From the NCBI RefSeq assembly GCF_037996765.1, contig NZ_JBBNAD010000005.1, positions 528,001-592,000 of the forward strand: a stretch of DNA of 64,000 bases, read 5' to 3'. This document shows, piece after piece, positions 38,014-50,522 of this stretch. The stretch comes from Bdellovibrio sp. GT3. Its GTDB lineage: Bacteria; Bdellovibrionota; Bdellovibrionia; Bdellovibrionales; Bdellovibrionaceae. The position numbers were made by a program, and so were the translations under genes. Under the pieces are notes generated by a model. The model had not been told where the DNA came from. It searched no databases and saw only the letters and a list, made by a program, of their open reading frames with translations. Position 1 is the first letter of the stretch. The number at the start of each line of letters is the position of its first letter.

Positions 38014-39645
38014 CTATTTCGCTTTAACCGTCTTAACGACCGGTTTTGCAGTTGGATCTCTCATGATCAAATACTGTTGGATGATACCGAACAACGTACT
38101 GACAACCATATAAAGAGTCAGACCGCTTGGTAGCTGCAACATGAACACTGAGAAAACCAGAGGCATAAACGCCATAATTTTTGCTTGAGTAGGATCCATT
38201 GTGGATGGAGTGATCTTTTGTTGGATGTACATAAAGATCGCCATCGATACCGGAAGTACATAGAACTTATCATGAGCACTCAAGTCGTTGATCCAAAGGA
38301 TGAACGGAGAGTTGTAAAGCTCAATAGAAGAACCAATTACGCGGTATAGTGCGAAGAAAATCGGGATCTGAAGAATCATTGGCAAACATCCAGACATTGG
38401 ATTTGCACCATGTTGCTTCATCACAGCCATCATCTCCGTGTTCAGTCTCATCGCATCGTCTTTGTACTTTTCACGAAGACCCTGGATGATCGGTTGAACC
38501 TTTTGCATCGCCTTCATGGATTTCGCAGACATGATATTGAATGGAAGAACCACGAAACGAACCAACAAAGTCAGAAGGATGATCGCAATACCCCAGTTAC
38601 CAGCCAATTGATGGCAGGCTTTCATCACGTATAACAAAGGACGAGCGATGAAACCAAAGAAACCAAAATCAATAATGTGCGCCAATTCAGGATCGGCTGC
38701 CTTCAACAAATCGATGGATTTAGGACCCGCATAGAAAATTTGCGAGAACTTCATTTCGTCTTTTAGTTGAACCGGCTTGTACGTAAGCTCAGCCATAGCT
38801 GTTTGCTTTTCAACGTTTGAAGTCAGTTTTACTTCTGGAATAATTTCTGACTTATCAAGTACAGCTGCTGCAAAATACTGAGAGCTTACGGAAATCATCT
38901 CTGTATTTGGGAAATCTTTAACAACGTTTTCTTTGGAATTGCTGAAGTTTACAGTGTCGTGTTTGTCACCTTCATGACTAACAAAGAAATCCTGATGCTC
39001 ATAAGAAGGAAACAACCAGGAAGTTGATTTAGACACGTGGATAGTTTCTGGAATCAACAAAGAGAAGCCTTTTTTTACATCTTCAGTTGGTTTGTTGAAA
39101 GAAACTGTATTTGTGAAAGATGATTTTGCGGGATCAAAATTCATCTCACGTGTAATCGTCATGTCACCGACTTGTGCCACACCAATGTAAGAGCCTGGTG
39201 CCTTTTCAGACATATTGAAAACAACCGGCTTATCGTGACCCAAGAAACGAAGAGCATACAACCCGTCATTTACTCCGGCGCCAAGTTTGATTTTATTTCC
39301 CTGTTTATCCTCATAGTTATTCACAGTGAAATTCTTCAATCCCATACCGTGATTGGAAATTTGGAAGGAAACTTTGTCGTTAGTGAATGTGAAAGACTGT
39401 TCTTGAGTGGGAGGTGCAACAGTTTCAGATTTAGCCTCTACAGTGGCTGCAGGAGCCGCGACATTTTCAGATGGAGTCGCTGTATTTTCTGCTGTCTGCG
39501 TTTGAACTGTTTTTGGCTTATTATATTCTGGATATTTCTTACCCAGATATGTTTGCCAACCGAAATAAACAACTGCAACCGCACCTACGGCGATTAGAGT
39601 TTTAGGATCGAAAAAGCCAGGATTATTCTTATCTTGCTGATTCAT
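38014..39645 (-). CDS. yidC: Membrane protein insertase YidC
   Basis: 543 residues from the ATG at 39645, with GGAGG eight bases upstream; an ATG 16 codons earlier falls in yidD and lacks this site. YidC inserts and folds inner-membrane proteins. An N-terminal anchor (TLIAVGAVAVVYFGWQTYLG), a low-complexity Ala/Thr/Pro segment, a large periplasmic beta-domain and the C-terminal five-helix insertase region with the groove arginine (LLVRFVVLPFNIMSAKSM) are all visible. Confidence 0.98.
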   Translation of the reverse strand: MNQQDKNNPGFFDPKTLIAVGAVAVVYFGWQTYLGKKYPEYNKPKTVQTQTAENTATPSENVAAPAATVEAKSETVAPPTQEQSFTFTNDKVSFQISNHGMGLKNFTVNNYEDKQGNKIKLGAGVNDGLYALRFLGHDKPVVFNMSEKAPGSYIGVAQVGDMTITREMNFDPAKSSFTNTVSFNKPTEDVKKGFSLLIPETIHVSKSTSWLFPSYEHQDFFVSHEGDKHDTVNFSNSKENVVKDFPNTEMISVSSQYFAAAVLDKSEIIPEVKLTSNVEKQTAMAELTYKPVQLKDEMKFSQIFYAGPKSIDLLKAADPELAHIIDFGFFGFIARPLLYVMKACHQLAGNWGIAIILLTLLVRFVVLPFNIMSAKSMKAMQKVQPIIQGLREKYKDDAMRLNTEMMAVMKQHGANPMSGCLPMILQIPIFFALYRVIGSSIELYNSPFILWINDLSAHDKFYVLPVSMAIFMYIQQKITPSTMDPTQAKIMAFMPLVFSVFMLQLPSGLTLYMVVSTLFGIIQQYLIMRDPTAKPVVKTVKAK

Positions 39646-39898
39646 GGAGCGTTCCTCCTGATTCTGGGACCGGATCATAACCATAAGGTCCACCCGGCCG
39701 ACATTTACAAATTCGTTTTGTGATTAACCAAAAAGCTTTATGCGATTTGTGTTTGTGAATAGCTTCCAAGGCATATGCCGAACAACTCGGTTCGAAGCGA
39801 CAGGATCCACCTAAATGTGTGGTTCCAATAGATCTGTAAGCAGCAACGAAAAACCAAAGCAACGCTTTAAAGGTTTTTTCGAAGAGACCCAATCCCAC
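39629..39898 (-). CDS. yidD: Membrane protein insertion efficiency factor YidD
   Basis: About 89 residues if translation begins at the GTG at 39898. An upstream ATG at 40057 would cover half of rnpA and is unlikely; a TTG two codons later is also possible. The family core is complete: AAYRSIGTTHLGGSCRFEPSCSAYA, split here as GSCRFEPSCSAYALEAI and CKCRPGGPYGYDPVPE. YidD supports membrane-protein insertion beside YidC. It overlaps both rnpA (about 32 bases) and yidC (17 bases). Confidence 0.88.
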   Translation of the reverse strand: MGLGLFEKTFKALLWFFVAAYRSIGTTHLGGSCRFEPSCSAYALEAIHKHKSHKAFWLITKRICKCRPGGPYGYDPVPESGGTLHESAR

Positions 39899-40226
39899 GA
39901 TCCATAGCTTTGATAAATTCCTCGTGTGGGAGGCCTTTATAAAAGTTGGTTTCCATGGGTTTGAAGATGATATTGATGTCGGCTTCAATAGAGTTTCCTG
40001 TTTTAAGCAAGGCTCTAAAGTATTCTCGACTCCAACGTTTAAGCTTGTTTCGCACAACTGCAGGACCGACTTTTCGACTAGCAGTTACACCAAAACGCAA
40101 CTGACCAACGGAGTTCTTCTGATAATTCAGAAGTAACCACCTCGTAGGCCAGTTTCTTTTGCCAGATTGTTTAAGAGAGAGAAACTCAGAGCTGCGCTTA
40201 ATACCTAGCGGAGAACTATTTTCCAC
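39867..40226 (-). CDS. rnpA: Ribonuclease P protein component
   Basis: 119 residues. RnpA is the protein part of RNase P, which matures tRNA 5' ends. The RNR-type motif [19 protein letters not shown] and following helix ([10 protein letters not shown]) are diagnostic. It overlaps rpmH by 11 bases and the start of yidD by about 32, a compressed version of the conserved rpmH-rnpA-yidD-yidC order. Confidence 0.95.
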   Translation of the reverse strand: MENSSPLGIKRSSEFLSLKQSGKRNWPTRWLLLNYQKNSVGQLRFGVTASRKVGPAVVRNKLKRWSREYFRALLKTGNSIEADINIIFKPMETNFYKGLPHEEFIKAMDRGIGSLRKNL

Positions 40227-40365
40227 CTGTAGAAACCGTCAAACGTTTTCTACCTTTAGCGCGACGACGGTTAAGAATTTCTTGACCAGCTTTAGTAGCC
40301 ATTCTTGCACGGAAACCGTGAGATGTTTTACGACGTTTGTTTGATGGTTGGTATGTACGTTTCAT
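40216..40365 (-). CDS. rpmH: Ribosomal protein L34
   Basis: 49 residues from the ATG at 40365, with AGGAG upstream. The sequence begins [18 protein letters not shown], the signature of bL34. A longer frame to 40419 is not supported. Compared with the usual 44-46 residues, it has a short C-terminal extension (LTVSTGGK). Confidence 0.98.
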   Translation of the reverse strand: MKRTYQPSNKRRKTSHGFRARMATKAGQEILNRRRAKGRKRLTVSTGGK

Positions 40366-40579
40366 GTGTTCTCCTGAACTACTCTCTACCGAGATATTTA
40401 CGACGCTAAAAGACGTCAATTACGCCAACTTTTAATCGGCGACTACATATATGATTCCACAAAGCTGTAATCAACTAGATACGTGGGGCACTAATTAATC
40501 ACAACGCGGCATCAAGGTCAACTGTTGAAAACTTCAGCTGACCTTGTTAAGGCTACCCTGCATTTCGAGGGGATGGTCT
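40366..40579. promoter_or_regulatory. rpmH / dnaA divergent promoter region
   Basis: 214 bases between divergent rpmH and dnaA. An inverted repeat, CAAGGTCA (40514-40521) and TGACCTTG (40539-40546), separated by 17 bases, sits about 35 bases before the dnaA ATG and could form a leader hairpin or operator. No strong DnaA box was seen here. Confidence 0.5.
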
Positions 40580-41998
40580 ATGGAGTTAAACGCTTCTTTT
40601 TGGACATTAATTAAGACAAAAATGAAAAGTCGTAATGATAACAATAAGTTATTAGATACTTGGCTTGATCCTATTGAGTACCTCAGCACGGGTGGCTCAT
40701 TTGAACGTCCCAAACTGATACTCGGAGTACCCAACGCCCTCCACCAGTATTTTGTTATAGAGAACCTTCAGGATAAGATTTACACAGAAATTTCAGATAC
40801 TTACAAAAGACCCTTTGAAGTTGAGTTTAATGTTACTGGGGCCAAAGTGAATACTCACATTGAAACCGTGGCCTCCATTGAAGAGGTTCCTGTAAATCAG
40901 GGGTCTGAAGTTCTTCAAGCTCAGCTTTCACGTGCTCAGGCTACTCAGACTACTCAACCTAGGTCCAGTGACTCATTAAATGTGGATTTGACCTTTTCGA
41001 CCTTCGTCGTGGGAAAAAATTCCGAGTTTGCTCACGCGGCTTGTTTTAACGTAGCCCGCAACCCAGGAGCGGATGATTATAATCCTCTCTATATATATGG
41101 ACCGGTTGGGATGGGTAAAACGCATCTTTTGCATGCCGCTGGAAACCATATTCGTGAGCAATTTCCGCACCTTAGAATTACTTACTTATCCGCTGAACGC
41201 TTTATGAATGAGTGTATCTCAGCGATTCGCCGCCATGAAATGGATAAGTTCCGCCAAAAGTATCGCGAAAACTCGGATATTCTTTTGGTCGACGATGTTC
41301 AATTCATCGCCCGTGGTGAAGCTGTTCAGGAAGAATTTTTCCATACGGTGAATAGTTTTATCGATACGCGTAAGCAGGTTATCCTGGCGAGTGATCGTAT
41401 GCCCAAGGATATCCACGGACTTGAAGATCGCAGTCGTACCCGTCTTGAGCGGGGATTGATTGCAGATATCACCATGCCGGATCTTGAAACACGTATCGCA
41501 ATCCTTAGATATAAAGCTGAAAAGTTTAATATGCGCCTGCCAGAAGACGTGGTCCACCACATCGCACGCATCTCTAAACGTTCTATCAGAGAGCTGGAAG
41601 GCAACCTTAAGAAGGTTAAGATGTTCTCTGAGCTACAAGGTTTACCTATTGATGGCGAGCTTGTGAAGCGCATCCTTTCGCACCATGAAACTCAATCTAC
41701 TATCTCTGTAGAAGAGATTATGAAATTGACTGCTGATCACTTTAAAGTACGTGTTTTGGATCTAAAATCCTCTACACGCGCCAAGCCAATTGTCGTTCCA
41801 CGTCAAATTGCGATGTACTTAATTAAGAAATTTTTGGAAAAGTCTTTGGTGGATATTGGCAAAGCATTCGGCGGAAAAGACCACACAACAGTGATGAACG
41901 CGCTGGATCGAGTTAAGAATCTACAGGCGACCGATCAAGATATCGCAAAAGATATCGAGGATTTAGAGACAAGAATCCACAATATCACAGGTGTGTGA
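40580..41998 (+). CDS. dnaA: Replication initiator DnaA
   Basis: 472 residues from the ATG at 40580, with GAGGGGA upstream; an ATG 12 codons earlier lies just after the leader repeat and lacks a good site. DnaA binds DnaA boxes and melts the origin. Domain I has ASFWTLIKTKMKS; a Gln/Thr-rich linker follows; the AAA+ domain has Walker A GPVGMGKTH, DILLVDDVQF and sensor motifs; domain IV carries VPRQIAMYLIKKF and the box-recognition motif GGKDHTTVMNALDRV. The gene is followed by oriC-like DNA. Confidence 0.99.
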   Translation: MELNASFWTLIKTKMKSRNDNNKLLDTWLDPIEYLSTGGSFERPKLILGVPNALHQYFVIENLQDKIYTEISDTYKRPFEVEFNVTGAKVNTHIETVASIEEVPVNQGSEVLQAQLSRAQATQTTQPRSSDSLNVDLTFSTFVVGKNSEFAHAACFNVARNPGADDYNPLYIYGPVGMGKTHLLHAAGNHIREQFPHLRITYLSAERFMNECISAIRRHEMDKFRQKYRENSDILLVDDVQFIARGEAVQEEFFHTVNSFIDTRKQVILASDRMPKDIHGLEDRSRTRLERGLIADITMPDLETRIAILRYKAEKFNMRLPEDVVHHIARISKRSIRELEGNLKKVKMFSELQGLPIDGELVKRILSHHETQSTISVEEIMKLTADHFKVRVLDLKSSTRAKPIVVPRQIAMYLIKKFLEKSLVDIGKAFGGKDHTTVMNALDRVKNLQATDQDIAKDIEDLETRIHNITGV

Positions 41999-42233
41999 AT
42001 GTGGACTGTGGATAGAGTTGTGGAAGAATCTGGGGGAAGAAATGTGGATCTGAGTTACCCCCAAAATTCGCAATTTTCAGCCTAACTTGTACAGAGGCTT
42101 TATCCACAACTGTTTTTTAGTGTTTACACGTACTTAGAGGATTTGTTAGGTTTTCCACGCCCCTACTACTACTACTAGTTATTTATATTAATAGTAATAG
42201 ATAATAAGAAGGGTGTTTTAAGAGGGAATAGTT
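41999..42233. other. Probable chromosomal replication origin (oriC)
   Basis: 235 bases between dnaA and dnaN. A perfect DnaA box TTATCCACA lies at 42100-42108. Near matches on the opposite strand are TGTGGATAG (42007-42015) and TGTGGATCT (42043-42051), plus weaker ones at 42019 and 42151. Beyond these lies a CTA-repeat (42164-42178), then an AT-only stretch TTATTTATATTAATAG onward (42179-42205) with TAA/TAG triplets resembling DnaA-trios and a DNA-unwinding element. The coding strand also switches nearby. Confidence 0.85.
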
Positions 42234-43340
42234 ATGAAGATCGAAATTGATAAAAGAGATCTGTTAAGCCTTATCGGTAAAACTCAAAATATCGTTGAGA
42301 AGCGCAATACAATGCCAATTCTCATCAACGTACTTCTTGAAGCTGATCAAAATTTACTGAAAGTATTCGCAACAGATTTGGAAGTAAGCCTTACTGATCA
42401 AATCAAAGCGCAAGTTCATCAACCAGGTAAAGTGGCAGTATCAGCAAAAAGTCTTTTCGAAATTGCAAAAGAACTTTCTGAAGGTCCAATCACTTTGATC
42501 AAAAAAGAAAACAACTGGTTGGAAATCAAACAAGGGAAATACACTTCCAAGATTGTGGGTATCTCTGCGGAAGAGTATCCGATCTTCCCTACTTACAACT
42601 CTCAAGCCTTCATCAAGATTGCTGCACAAGTTCTGAAAGAGATGATTGATAAAACAATTTACTCTGTATCGAACGATGAAACTCGTTACCACTTGAACGG
42701 TGTATTTTTTGAATTAAATCCACAAGCTGGTTTCAAAATGGTTGCTACCGATGGTCACCGTATGAGTTTGGTTTCGAAAGAATCCACAGACATTAAAGTT
42801 TCTGCCACTCAAGGTGTGATCATTCCTCGTAAAGGTCTTCATGAAATCAAAAAGATTTTGGAAGGCATTGATGGGTCTGTGGAAATAGCTGTGGAAGGCT
42901 CCCAATTCGTACTAAAACATTCATCAACAATCCTGATGATTCGTTTGATCGAAGGAAAGTACCCGAATTATCAACAGTTTATTCCACAGAAGCTGACGCA
43001 AAAAGTGGGGATCAACAAGGAAGCTTTCCTTACTTCACTAAAACGCGTTTCACTTTTGGCGAATCAAAAATCCAAAGCGGTGTTGTTGAATCTTTCAAAC
43101 GGCCGTATGGAAATTTCTTCGAACAATCCAGAGTTGGGTGATGCGAAAGAAGAGATCGAAGTTGAATATGCAGGCGGAGAAATCAAAATTGGTTTCAACG
43201 CAAAATACATCACTGACATTCTAACCAGCATGACTCATGACAAGATCGATTTCGAATTGAACGATCACTTGTCACCTGGTTTGATGAGACCTCATAACGA
43301 CACTTCTTACACTTGTGTTGTTATGCCTATGAGAATCTAA
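42234..43340 (+). CDS. dnaN: DNA polymerase III beta sliding clamp
   Basis: 368 residues. The beta clamp encircles DNA and tethers polymerases. The three repeated clamp domains are apparent, with NTMPILINVLLEAD, VATDGHRMSLVSKES and a C-terminal YTCVVMPMRI (family: VVMPMRL). It follows the oriC-like region. Its TAA overlaps the ATG of recF. Confidence 0.98.
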   Translation: MKIEIDKRDLLSLIGKTQNIVEKRNTMPILINVLLEADQNLLKVFATDLEVSLTDQIKAQVHQPGKVAVSAKSLFEIAKELSEGPITLIKKENNWLEIKQGKYTSKIVGISAEEYPIFPTYNSQAFIKIAAQVLKEMIDKTIYSVSNDETRYHLNGVFFELNPQAGFKMVATDGHRMSLVSKESTDIKVSATQGVIIPRKGLHEIKKILEGIDGSVEIAVEGSQFVLKHSSTILMIRLIEGKYPNYQQFIPQKLTQKVGINKEAFLTSLKRVSLLANQKSKAVLLNLSNGRMEISSNNPELGDAKEEIEVEYAGGEIKIGFNAKYITDILTSMTHDKIDFELNDHLSPGLMRPHNDTSYTCVVMPMRI

Positions 43341-44464
43341 TGATCTTTGAACGACTACGTCTTGTAAATTTTCGCAATTACCGGGACGTAGTATTGAAGT
43401 TTTCCCCTCGCGTGAATGTCTTCGTCGGAGACAATGGCCAGGGGAAAACAAATCTCCTTGAAGCGATGTACATGATCTCGCAAGGCGATTCCTTCCGCTA
43501 CTCTGATAACTCCACAATGATCAATTCGGCTAATCAAGAATCGCTTATTCAAGCGTTGATTACTCAAAACGATCTTCACTACAAATTGAAATTAGGTCTT
43601 ACGAAAAGTCGTAAAGTTTTAACGTTGAATGAAAAACGTGTGACGTCGGCGGATGTTCGTAAAATTTTTGCCAGTGTTGTGTTTAGTCCCGAAAGTTTAG
43701 CAGCGATCAAAGAAGGTGCCGATCACCGCCGCGAACTGGTTGATGATTTGCTGGTGACCTTTGATCGCAAGAACACCGATTTGATCGCCGATTATCGAAA
43801 AGCACTGAAAACGCGCAACAAGATGCTTAAGAACTTTGTTGAGGGCGATGTACCTAAAGGTACCACCCTTGACCTTTTGGAGTCTTTAAACCCGCAATTT
43901 GTGCGTTTAGCGACCGATTTGACCTATGCTCGCATCAACGCACTAGCTGGTTTGGCAAAAGACTTTAACAACGCCATGCAATACATTTCTGGTAATTCTG
44001 CTGTGGATATCTCGGTGGAATACCTGGTTTCCGATGAAAATGCTGTGCACTTCACTCGTGAACAGGTCCAAATGTCTCTTGAAAAACGTCTTGGAGAATT
44101 GCATGATGCGGAGCTCTCATCTGGAACCAGTTTGGTAGGGCCACACAAACACGACATCGTGTTCCTATATGGTGGAAAAGACTCAAGATTTTTTTGTAGC
44201 CAAGGGCAGCAAAGAGCCATCATTCTTTCTTTCAAAATGGCCCAAATTGTGTATCATAGGAAGGCTCACGGAACCTATCCTGTGCTGATGTTAGACGATG
44301 TCTTATCTGAGCTCGATAAAACCAAAAGAGATGCGCTGATTACGTTCTTACACGAGATCAACACACAAATTTTTGTTACGACGACAGACTTCACATTGCC
44401 CGACTCTTTCAGCCTCGATCAGTTATCCGTTGTGCGCATCAAGGATGGCCAAATTCTTGATTAG
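43340..44464 (+). CDS. recF: DNA replication and repair protein RecF
   Basis: 374 residues from the ATG at 43340, which shares one base with the dnaN stop (TAATG). RecF is an SMC-like ATPase that loads RecA at gaps. Walker A VGDNGQGKTNLLEA is near residue 30, with the signature QGQQRAIILSFKMAQ and Walker B PVLMLDDVLSELDK. It lies in the conserved dnaA-dnaN-recF-gyrB-gyrA series. Confidence 0.97.
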   Translation: MIFERLRLVNFRNYRDVVLKFSPRVNVFVGDNGQGKTNLLEAMYMISQGDSFRYSDNSTMINSANQESLIQALITQNDLHYKLKLGLTKSRKVLTLNEKRVTSADVRKIFASVVFSPESLAAIKEGADHRRELVDDLLVTFDRKNTDLIADYRKALKTRNKMLKNFVEGDVPKGTTLDLLESLNPQFVRLATDLTYARINALAGLAKDFNNAMQYISGNSAVDISVEYLVSDENAVHFTREQVQMSLEKRLGELHDAELSSGTSLVGPHKHDIVFLYGGKDSRFFCSQGQQRAIILSFKMAQIVYHRKAHGTYPVLMLDDVLSELDKTKRDALITFLHEINTQIFVTTTDFTLPDSFSLDQLSVVRIKDGQILD

Positions 44465-44543
44465 CCATTTCAAGTTTTTAAACTTGCGATGAATGTATGA
44501 ACGCGATCCGCTCGACAGCGTCGAGGGATATGCAAAGCAATGA

Positions 44544-46982
<2,439 letters not shown>

Positions 46983-47000
46983 TTTTAGAATAATTGGTGA

Positions 47001-49493
47001 ATGAATATGGAAAACAATAATCAAGAAAAAGGCGTCACGGTAGTCGATATCAGTAAGGAAATGCGTGGAGCATACCTTCAATACTCGATGTCAGTTATCG
47101 TTGGTCGTGCCCTACCAGATGTTCGCGATGGCTTGAAACCCGTGCATCGTCGTGTTCTTTTCGCTCAAAGCGAGATGAACAATCGTCATAACAGACCTTA
47201 TTTGAAATCTGCCCGTGTGGTGGGTGACGTAATCGGTAAATACCATCCGCATGGCGACTCTGCCGTATACGAAACTATGGTTCGTATGGCCCAGGATTTC
47301 TCTCTTCGCTACCCGCTTGAAGATGGCCAGGGTAACTTCGGTTCTATCGACGGCGATAGCGCAGCAGCTATGCGTTACACAGAGATCCGTATGACTCCGA
47401 TGGCGGAAGAACTACTGAATGATCTTGAAAAAGAAACAGTAGCCTTCGGTCCGAACTATGACGACTCTTTGCAAATTCCTTTGGTACTTCCGGCAAAATT
47501 CCCAAATCTTTTGGTGAATGGTTCTTCAGGTATCGCAGTTGGTATGGCGACAAATATTCCGCCGCACAACTTGGGTGAAGTTATCGATGGTACAATCCAT
47601 TTGATCAACAACCCTACTTGCCAACTTGAAGACCTGATGGTGCACATCAAGGGACCAGACTTCCCTTCTGCAGGTGTAATCGCAGGCCGTGAAGGTATCT
47701 TGCAGGCTTATAAAAAAGGCCGCGGTATCATTTCACTAAAAGCCGTTGCAGAAATCACTCCGAACAAAGACCGTGAAGATATCATCATCACGGAAATTCC
47801 ATACCAGGTTAATAAAGCGAAGCTGATTGAAAGCATCGCAGACCTGGTTCGCGATAAGGCTATCGAAGGTATCTCTGATATCCGCGACGAGTCTTCTCGT
47901 GAAGGTATGCGTATCGTGATCAATCTAAAACGTGGCGAAAACGCTTCCGTTATTTTGAATCGCTTGTACAAATTCACTCAAATGCAAGTTTCCGTTGGTA
48001 TCATCATGCTTGCGCTTGATGCGAAAAACCAGCCGGTTACGTTCGATTTGAAAGGCATGCTTGAAGCCTTCGTTGATCACCGTCGTGACGTTGTTACGAA
48101 ACGTTGTATCTTCGAACTTAAAAAAGCCCAAGAGCGTGCTCACATCTTGGAAGGCTTGAAAAAAGCTCTGGATCACATCGAAGAAGTTATCAAAACGATC
48201 CGTGCTTCTAAAGAAGCGCACGCGGCTCGTGAAGCTTTGATGACTAAATTTGAATTCTCTGAACGCCAAGCAATTGCAATCCTGGAAATGCGTTTGCAAC
48301 GTTTGACTGGTTTAGAGCGTGATAAAATCATCGAAGAACTTGCAGAACTTCAAAAAACTATCGATTGGTTGAAATTCGTTTTGGCTGACGTTCGTGAAAT
48401 CTACAAGATCATCGTTGGTGAACTTGAAGACATGAAAAAACGTTACGCAGATCCACGCCGCACTCAATTGCAAGGCAGCCTTGATGATATCGAGGACGAA
48501 GATCTTATCGCTGACGAAGACATGGTTGTGACAGTGACAAACACAGGTCTTATCAAGCGTATGCCGACAGCTGAATACCGCGTACAAAAACGTGGCGGTA
48601 AAGGTTTGAAAGGCATGGAGACGAAAGAGGAAGACTACGTTACAGATCTATTCTCTGCCTCTACTAAAACTATGCTTCTTGTCTTCACTGACAAAGGTAA
48701 AGTGTACTGGGTGAAAGTTCATAAACTTCCACTGGGCAGCAGAACTTCCAAAGGGAAATCTTTGGCCAATGTAGTTCAGCTTTCTTCTGGTGAAAGCGTT
48801 CGCGCGATCTTGCCGGTTGACGAGTTCAACGAAAACAAATTTGCAGTGATGTTGACTGAAAAAGGTGTCATCAAAAAAACTTCTTTGGATTCTTTCGCGA
48901 ATCCAAGAACTGCGGGTGTTATCGCTCTTACGACAGATCTTGATGACGGTATTATTGCCGTTAAGATTTCTGACGGTCAGTCGGATATCTTCATTGCTAC
49001 CAAAGAAGGTATGTCGATTCGTTTCAACGAAAACGACGTGCGTGGAATGGGCCGTACAGCTCGTGGCGTGAAAGCTATTACGCTTGCAAAAGATGACGTA
49101 GTTGTCGCGATGGAAGTTCTTGAAAAGAACACTTCAGACACGATCTTGATGGTAACCTCAAAAGGTTACGGTAAACGTTCAGAAGTGGGCGAATACCGCG
49201 TTCAATCTCGTGGTGGCGTAGGTATCATCACTCAGAAAACTACTGACAAGGTTGGTAACGTTGTTGGTACTAAAAAAGTTTCTGAGAAGCATGAATTGAT
49301 CCTTTCTACAGACAATGGACAGGTTATCCGTATGAAAATGACGGACATCTCTGTTCTTGGCCGTAACACCCAGGGTGTTCGTTTGATTAACATCGACGAA
49401 AAAGACGAAACAGTAACTGGCTTGGCGGTGGTTGAAGACGACCACTCTGACGAGGCGGCTGCTCCTTCTGCACCTGAAGGCGTGACTCACTAA
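47001..49493 (+). CDS. gyrA: DNA gyrase subunit A
   Basis: 830 residues. GyrA cuts and religates DNA. The active-site tyrosine is Tyr126 in [11 protein letters not shown] (counting from the first ATG; a second ATG two codons later is equally possible). The gyrase box QKRGGKG at 529-535 leads into six-bladed C-terminal repeats, supporting gyrase rather than topoisomerase IV. In the quinolone region the sequence is [15 protein letters not shown]. It follows gyrB after 18 bases. Confidence 0.99.
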   Translation: MNMENNNQEKGVTVVDISKEMRGAYLQYSMSVIVGRALPDVRDGLKPVHRRVLFAQSEMNNRHNRPYLKSARVVGDVIGKYHPHGDSAVYETMVRMAQDFSLRYPLEDGQGNFGSIDGDSAAAMRYTEIRMTPMAEELLNDLEKETVAFGPNYDDSLQIPLVLPAKFPNLLVNGSSGIAVGMATNIPPHNLGEVIDGTIHLINNPTCQLEDLMVHIKGPDFPSAGVIAGREGILQAYKKGRGIISLKAVAEITPNKDREDIIITEIPYQVNKAKLIESIADLVRDKAIEGISDIRDESSREGMRIVINLKRGENASVILNRLYKFTQMQVSVGIIMLALDAKNQPVTFDLKGMLEAFVDHRRDVVTKRCIFELKKAQERAHILEGLKKALDHIEEVIKTIRASKEAHAAREALMTKFEFSERQAIAILEMRLQRLTGLERDKIIEELAELQKTIDWLKFVLADVREIYKIIVGELEDMKKRYADPRRTQLQGSLDDIEDEDLIADEDMVVTVTNTGLIKRMPTAEYRVQKRGGKGLKGMETKEEDYVTDLFSASTKTMLLVFTDKGKVYWVKVHKLPLGSRTSKGKSLANVVQLSSGESVRAILPVDEFNENKFAVMLTEKGVIKKTSLDSFANPRTAGVIALTTDLDDGIIAVKISDGQSDIFIATKEGMSIRFNENDVRGMGRTARGVKAITLAKDDVVVAMEVLEKNTSDTILMVTSKGYGKRSEVGEYRVQSRGGVGIITQKTTDKVGNVVGTKKVSEKHELILSTDNGQVIRMKMTDISVLGRNTQGVRLINIDEKDETVTGLAVVEDDHSDEAAAPSAPEGVTH

Positions 49494-49494
49494 C

Positions 49495-50292
49495 ATGATC
49501 AGAGGAGTTCTGGTTGTTTTACTATTACTCCTCACCGCCTGCTCCTCCCAGGAGCGTGGCGACTATAAAATAGCCGAAAAAAACGTAAGCCAGGGTAACT
49601 ATAAAGTTGCCCTGGAATACTTCGATCGCGTGATTCTAAGAAACAGTAATTCTGAGTATCCAATGGAAGCAGCTCGCGAAGCGGCCCGGGTTTCATTTTT
49701 TGAAATGAAAGACTACGAGCGAACGATCAAATATCACCGCTTCATCGTTTTGAATTCAAAAGACGAAAAAGAACGCGTTCAATCGCAAAAACAAATCGCT
49801 GATATCTACTTTAATAATCTTCAGAACTATCAGGCATCGGTTGTTGAATTCAGTAAGCTTCAACAGATGCCCCACACGGATCTGGAGGCGGCTCAATATC
49901 AAATGAGCATCGCGCGTGCGAACTACTATATGAATAACTTCTTTCAGGCGGAATCCGAGATCGATTCTTTGTTGCGCCTGAAATCTGACGACAATATTCG
50001 CTTTCAGGCATTAATGCTGAAAGGGAATATCCTTGTCGCCAAAAAAGAATTTATCAAGGCCATCGATATATTTAAGGGCATGATCGACAAATACCCTCAA
50101 AGATCAGTTCAGGAAAACGTAGGTTTGGTTCTGGCCGTCTGTTATGAGGAAAATGATAATTTCAAAGAAGCGATCAAAGTTCTTGAAGACTATCGTGGTA
50201 AATACAGCCCGCCTGAGTATATTGAGCTTCGTATTAAGCGTCTTCAAGAGCGCATGAAAAATGCCCCGGGTGCGAAAGGCTTTAGGAAGTAA
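49495..50292 (+). CDS. TPR lipoprotein (BamD-like arrangement)
   Basis: 265 residues. It begins with a lipoprotein signal (VVLLLLLTACSSQ, Cys16). The rest is a chain of TPR-like helical pairs: GNYKVALEYFDRVIL, MKDYERTIKYHRFIV, NLQNYQASVVEFSKL, NNFFQAESEIDSLL, KEFIKAIDIFKGMID and DNFKEAIKVLEDY. The layout resembles BamD/YfiO or YbgF proteins that act in envelope assembly, but I cannot assign it. It starts one base after gyrA and its stop overlaps the next ATG (TAATG), so it is in the same transcript as the atpI-like genes. Confidence 0.88.
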   Translation: MIRGVLVVLLLLLTACSSQERGDYKIAEKNVSQGNYKVALEYFDRVILRNSNSEYPMEAAREAARVSFFEMKDYERTIKYHRFIVLNSKDEKERVQSQKQIADIYFNNLQNYQASVVEFSKLQQMPHTDLEAAQYQMSIARANYYMNNFFQAESEIDSLLRLKSDDNIRFQALMLKGNILVAKKEFIKAIDIFKGMIDKYPQRSVQENVGLVLAVCYEENDNFKEAIKVLEDYRGKYSPPEYIELRIKRLQERMKNAPGAKGFRK

Positions 50293-50522
50293 TGAGAAAG
50301 TATATAATATTTGCATCCATTGGCTTCGAACTTGTCGGGTTGATTATCGGATGTTTTTACTTGGGCGAACTTCTGGATACCAAATATCAAACCAAGGGAA
50401 TGGCTTTCGTTGGTTTAAGCTTAGCCGCCCTGGTGGGTTGGCTGGTTCGGGTTATTTGGCTTTTAAAGCGCATGGAAGCCCTGGAAGAAAAAGAAAACGC
50501 GAAAAAGAACCCAGGTAAATGA
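50292..50522 (+). CDS. AtpZ/AtpI-like small membrane protein
   Basis: 76 residues with two membrane helices (YIIFASIGFELVGLIIGCFY and MAFVGLSLAALVGWLVRVIW) and a charged C-terminus. The size and the internal LGELLDTKYQTKG loop match AtpZ-type proteins encoded ahead of F0 genes, which help assembly or ion supply. The start overlaps the preceding TAA and the end overlaps the next ATG (ATGA). Confidence 0.8.
   Translation: MRKYIIFASIGFELVGLIIGCFYLGELLDTKYQTKGMAFVGLSLAALVGWLVRVIWLLKRMEALEEKENAKKNPGK

Noticed and set aside
39629-40057. 142-codon version of yidD
   Set aside because: The extra N-terminal part overlaps half of rnpA out of frame and has no similarity to YidD; the GTG at 39898 fits the normal length.
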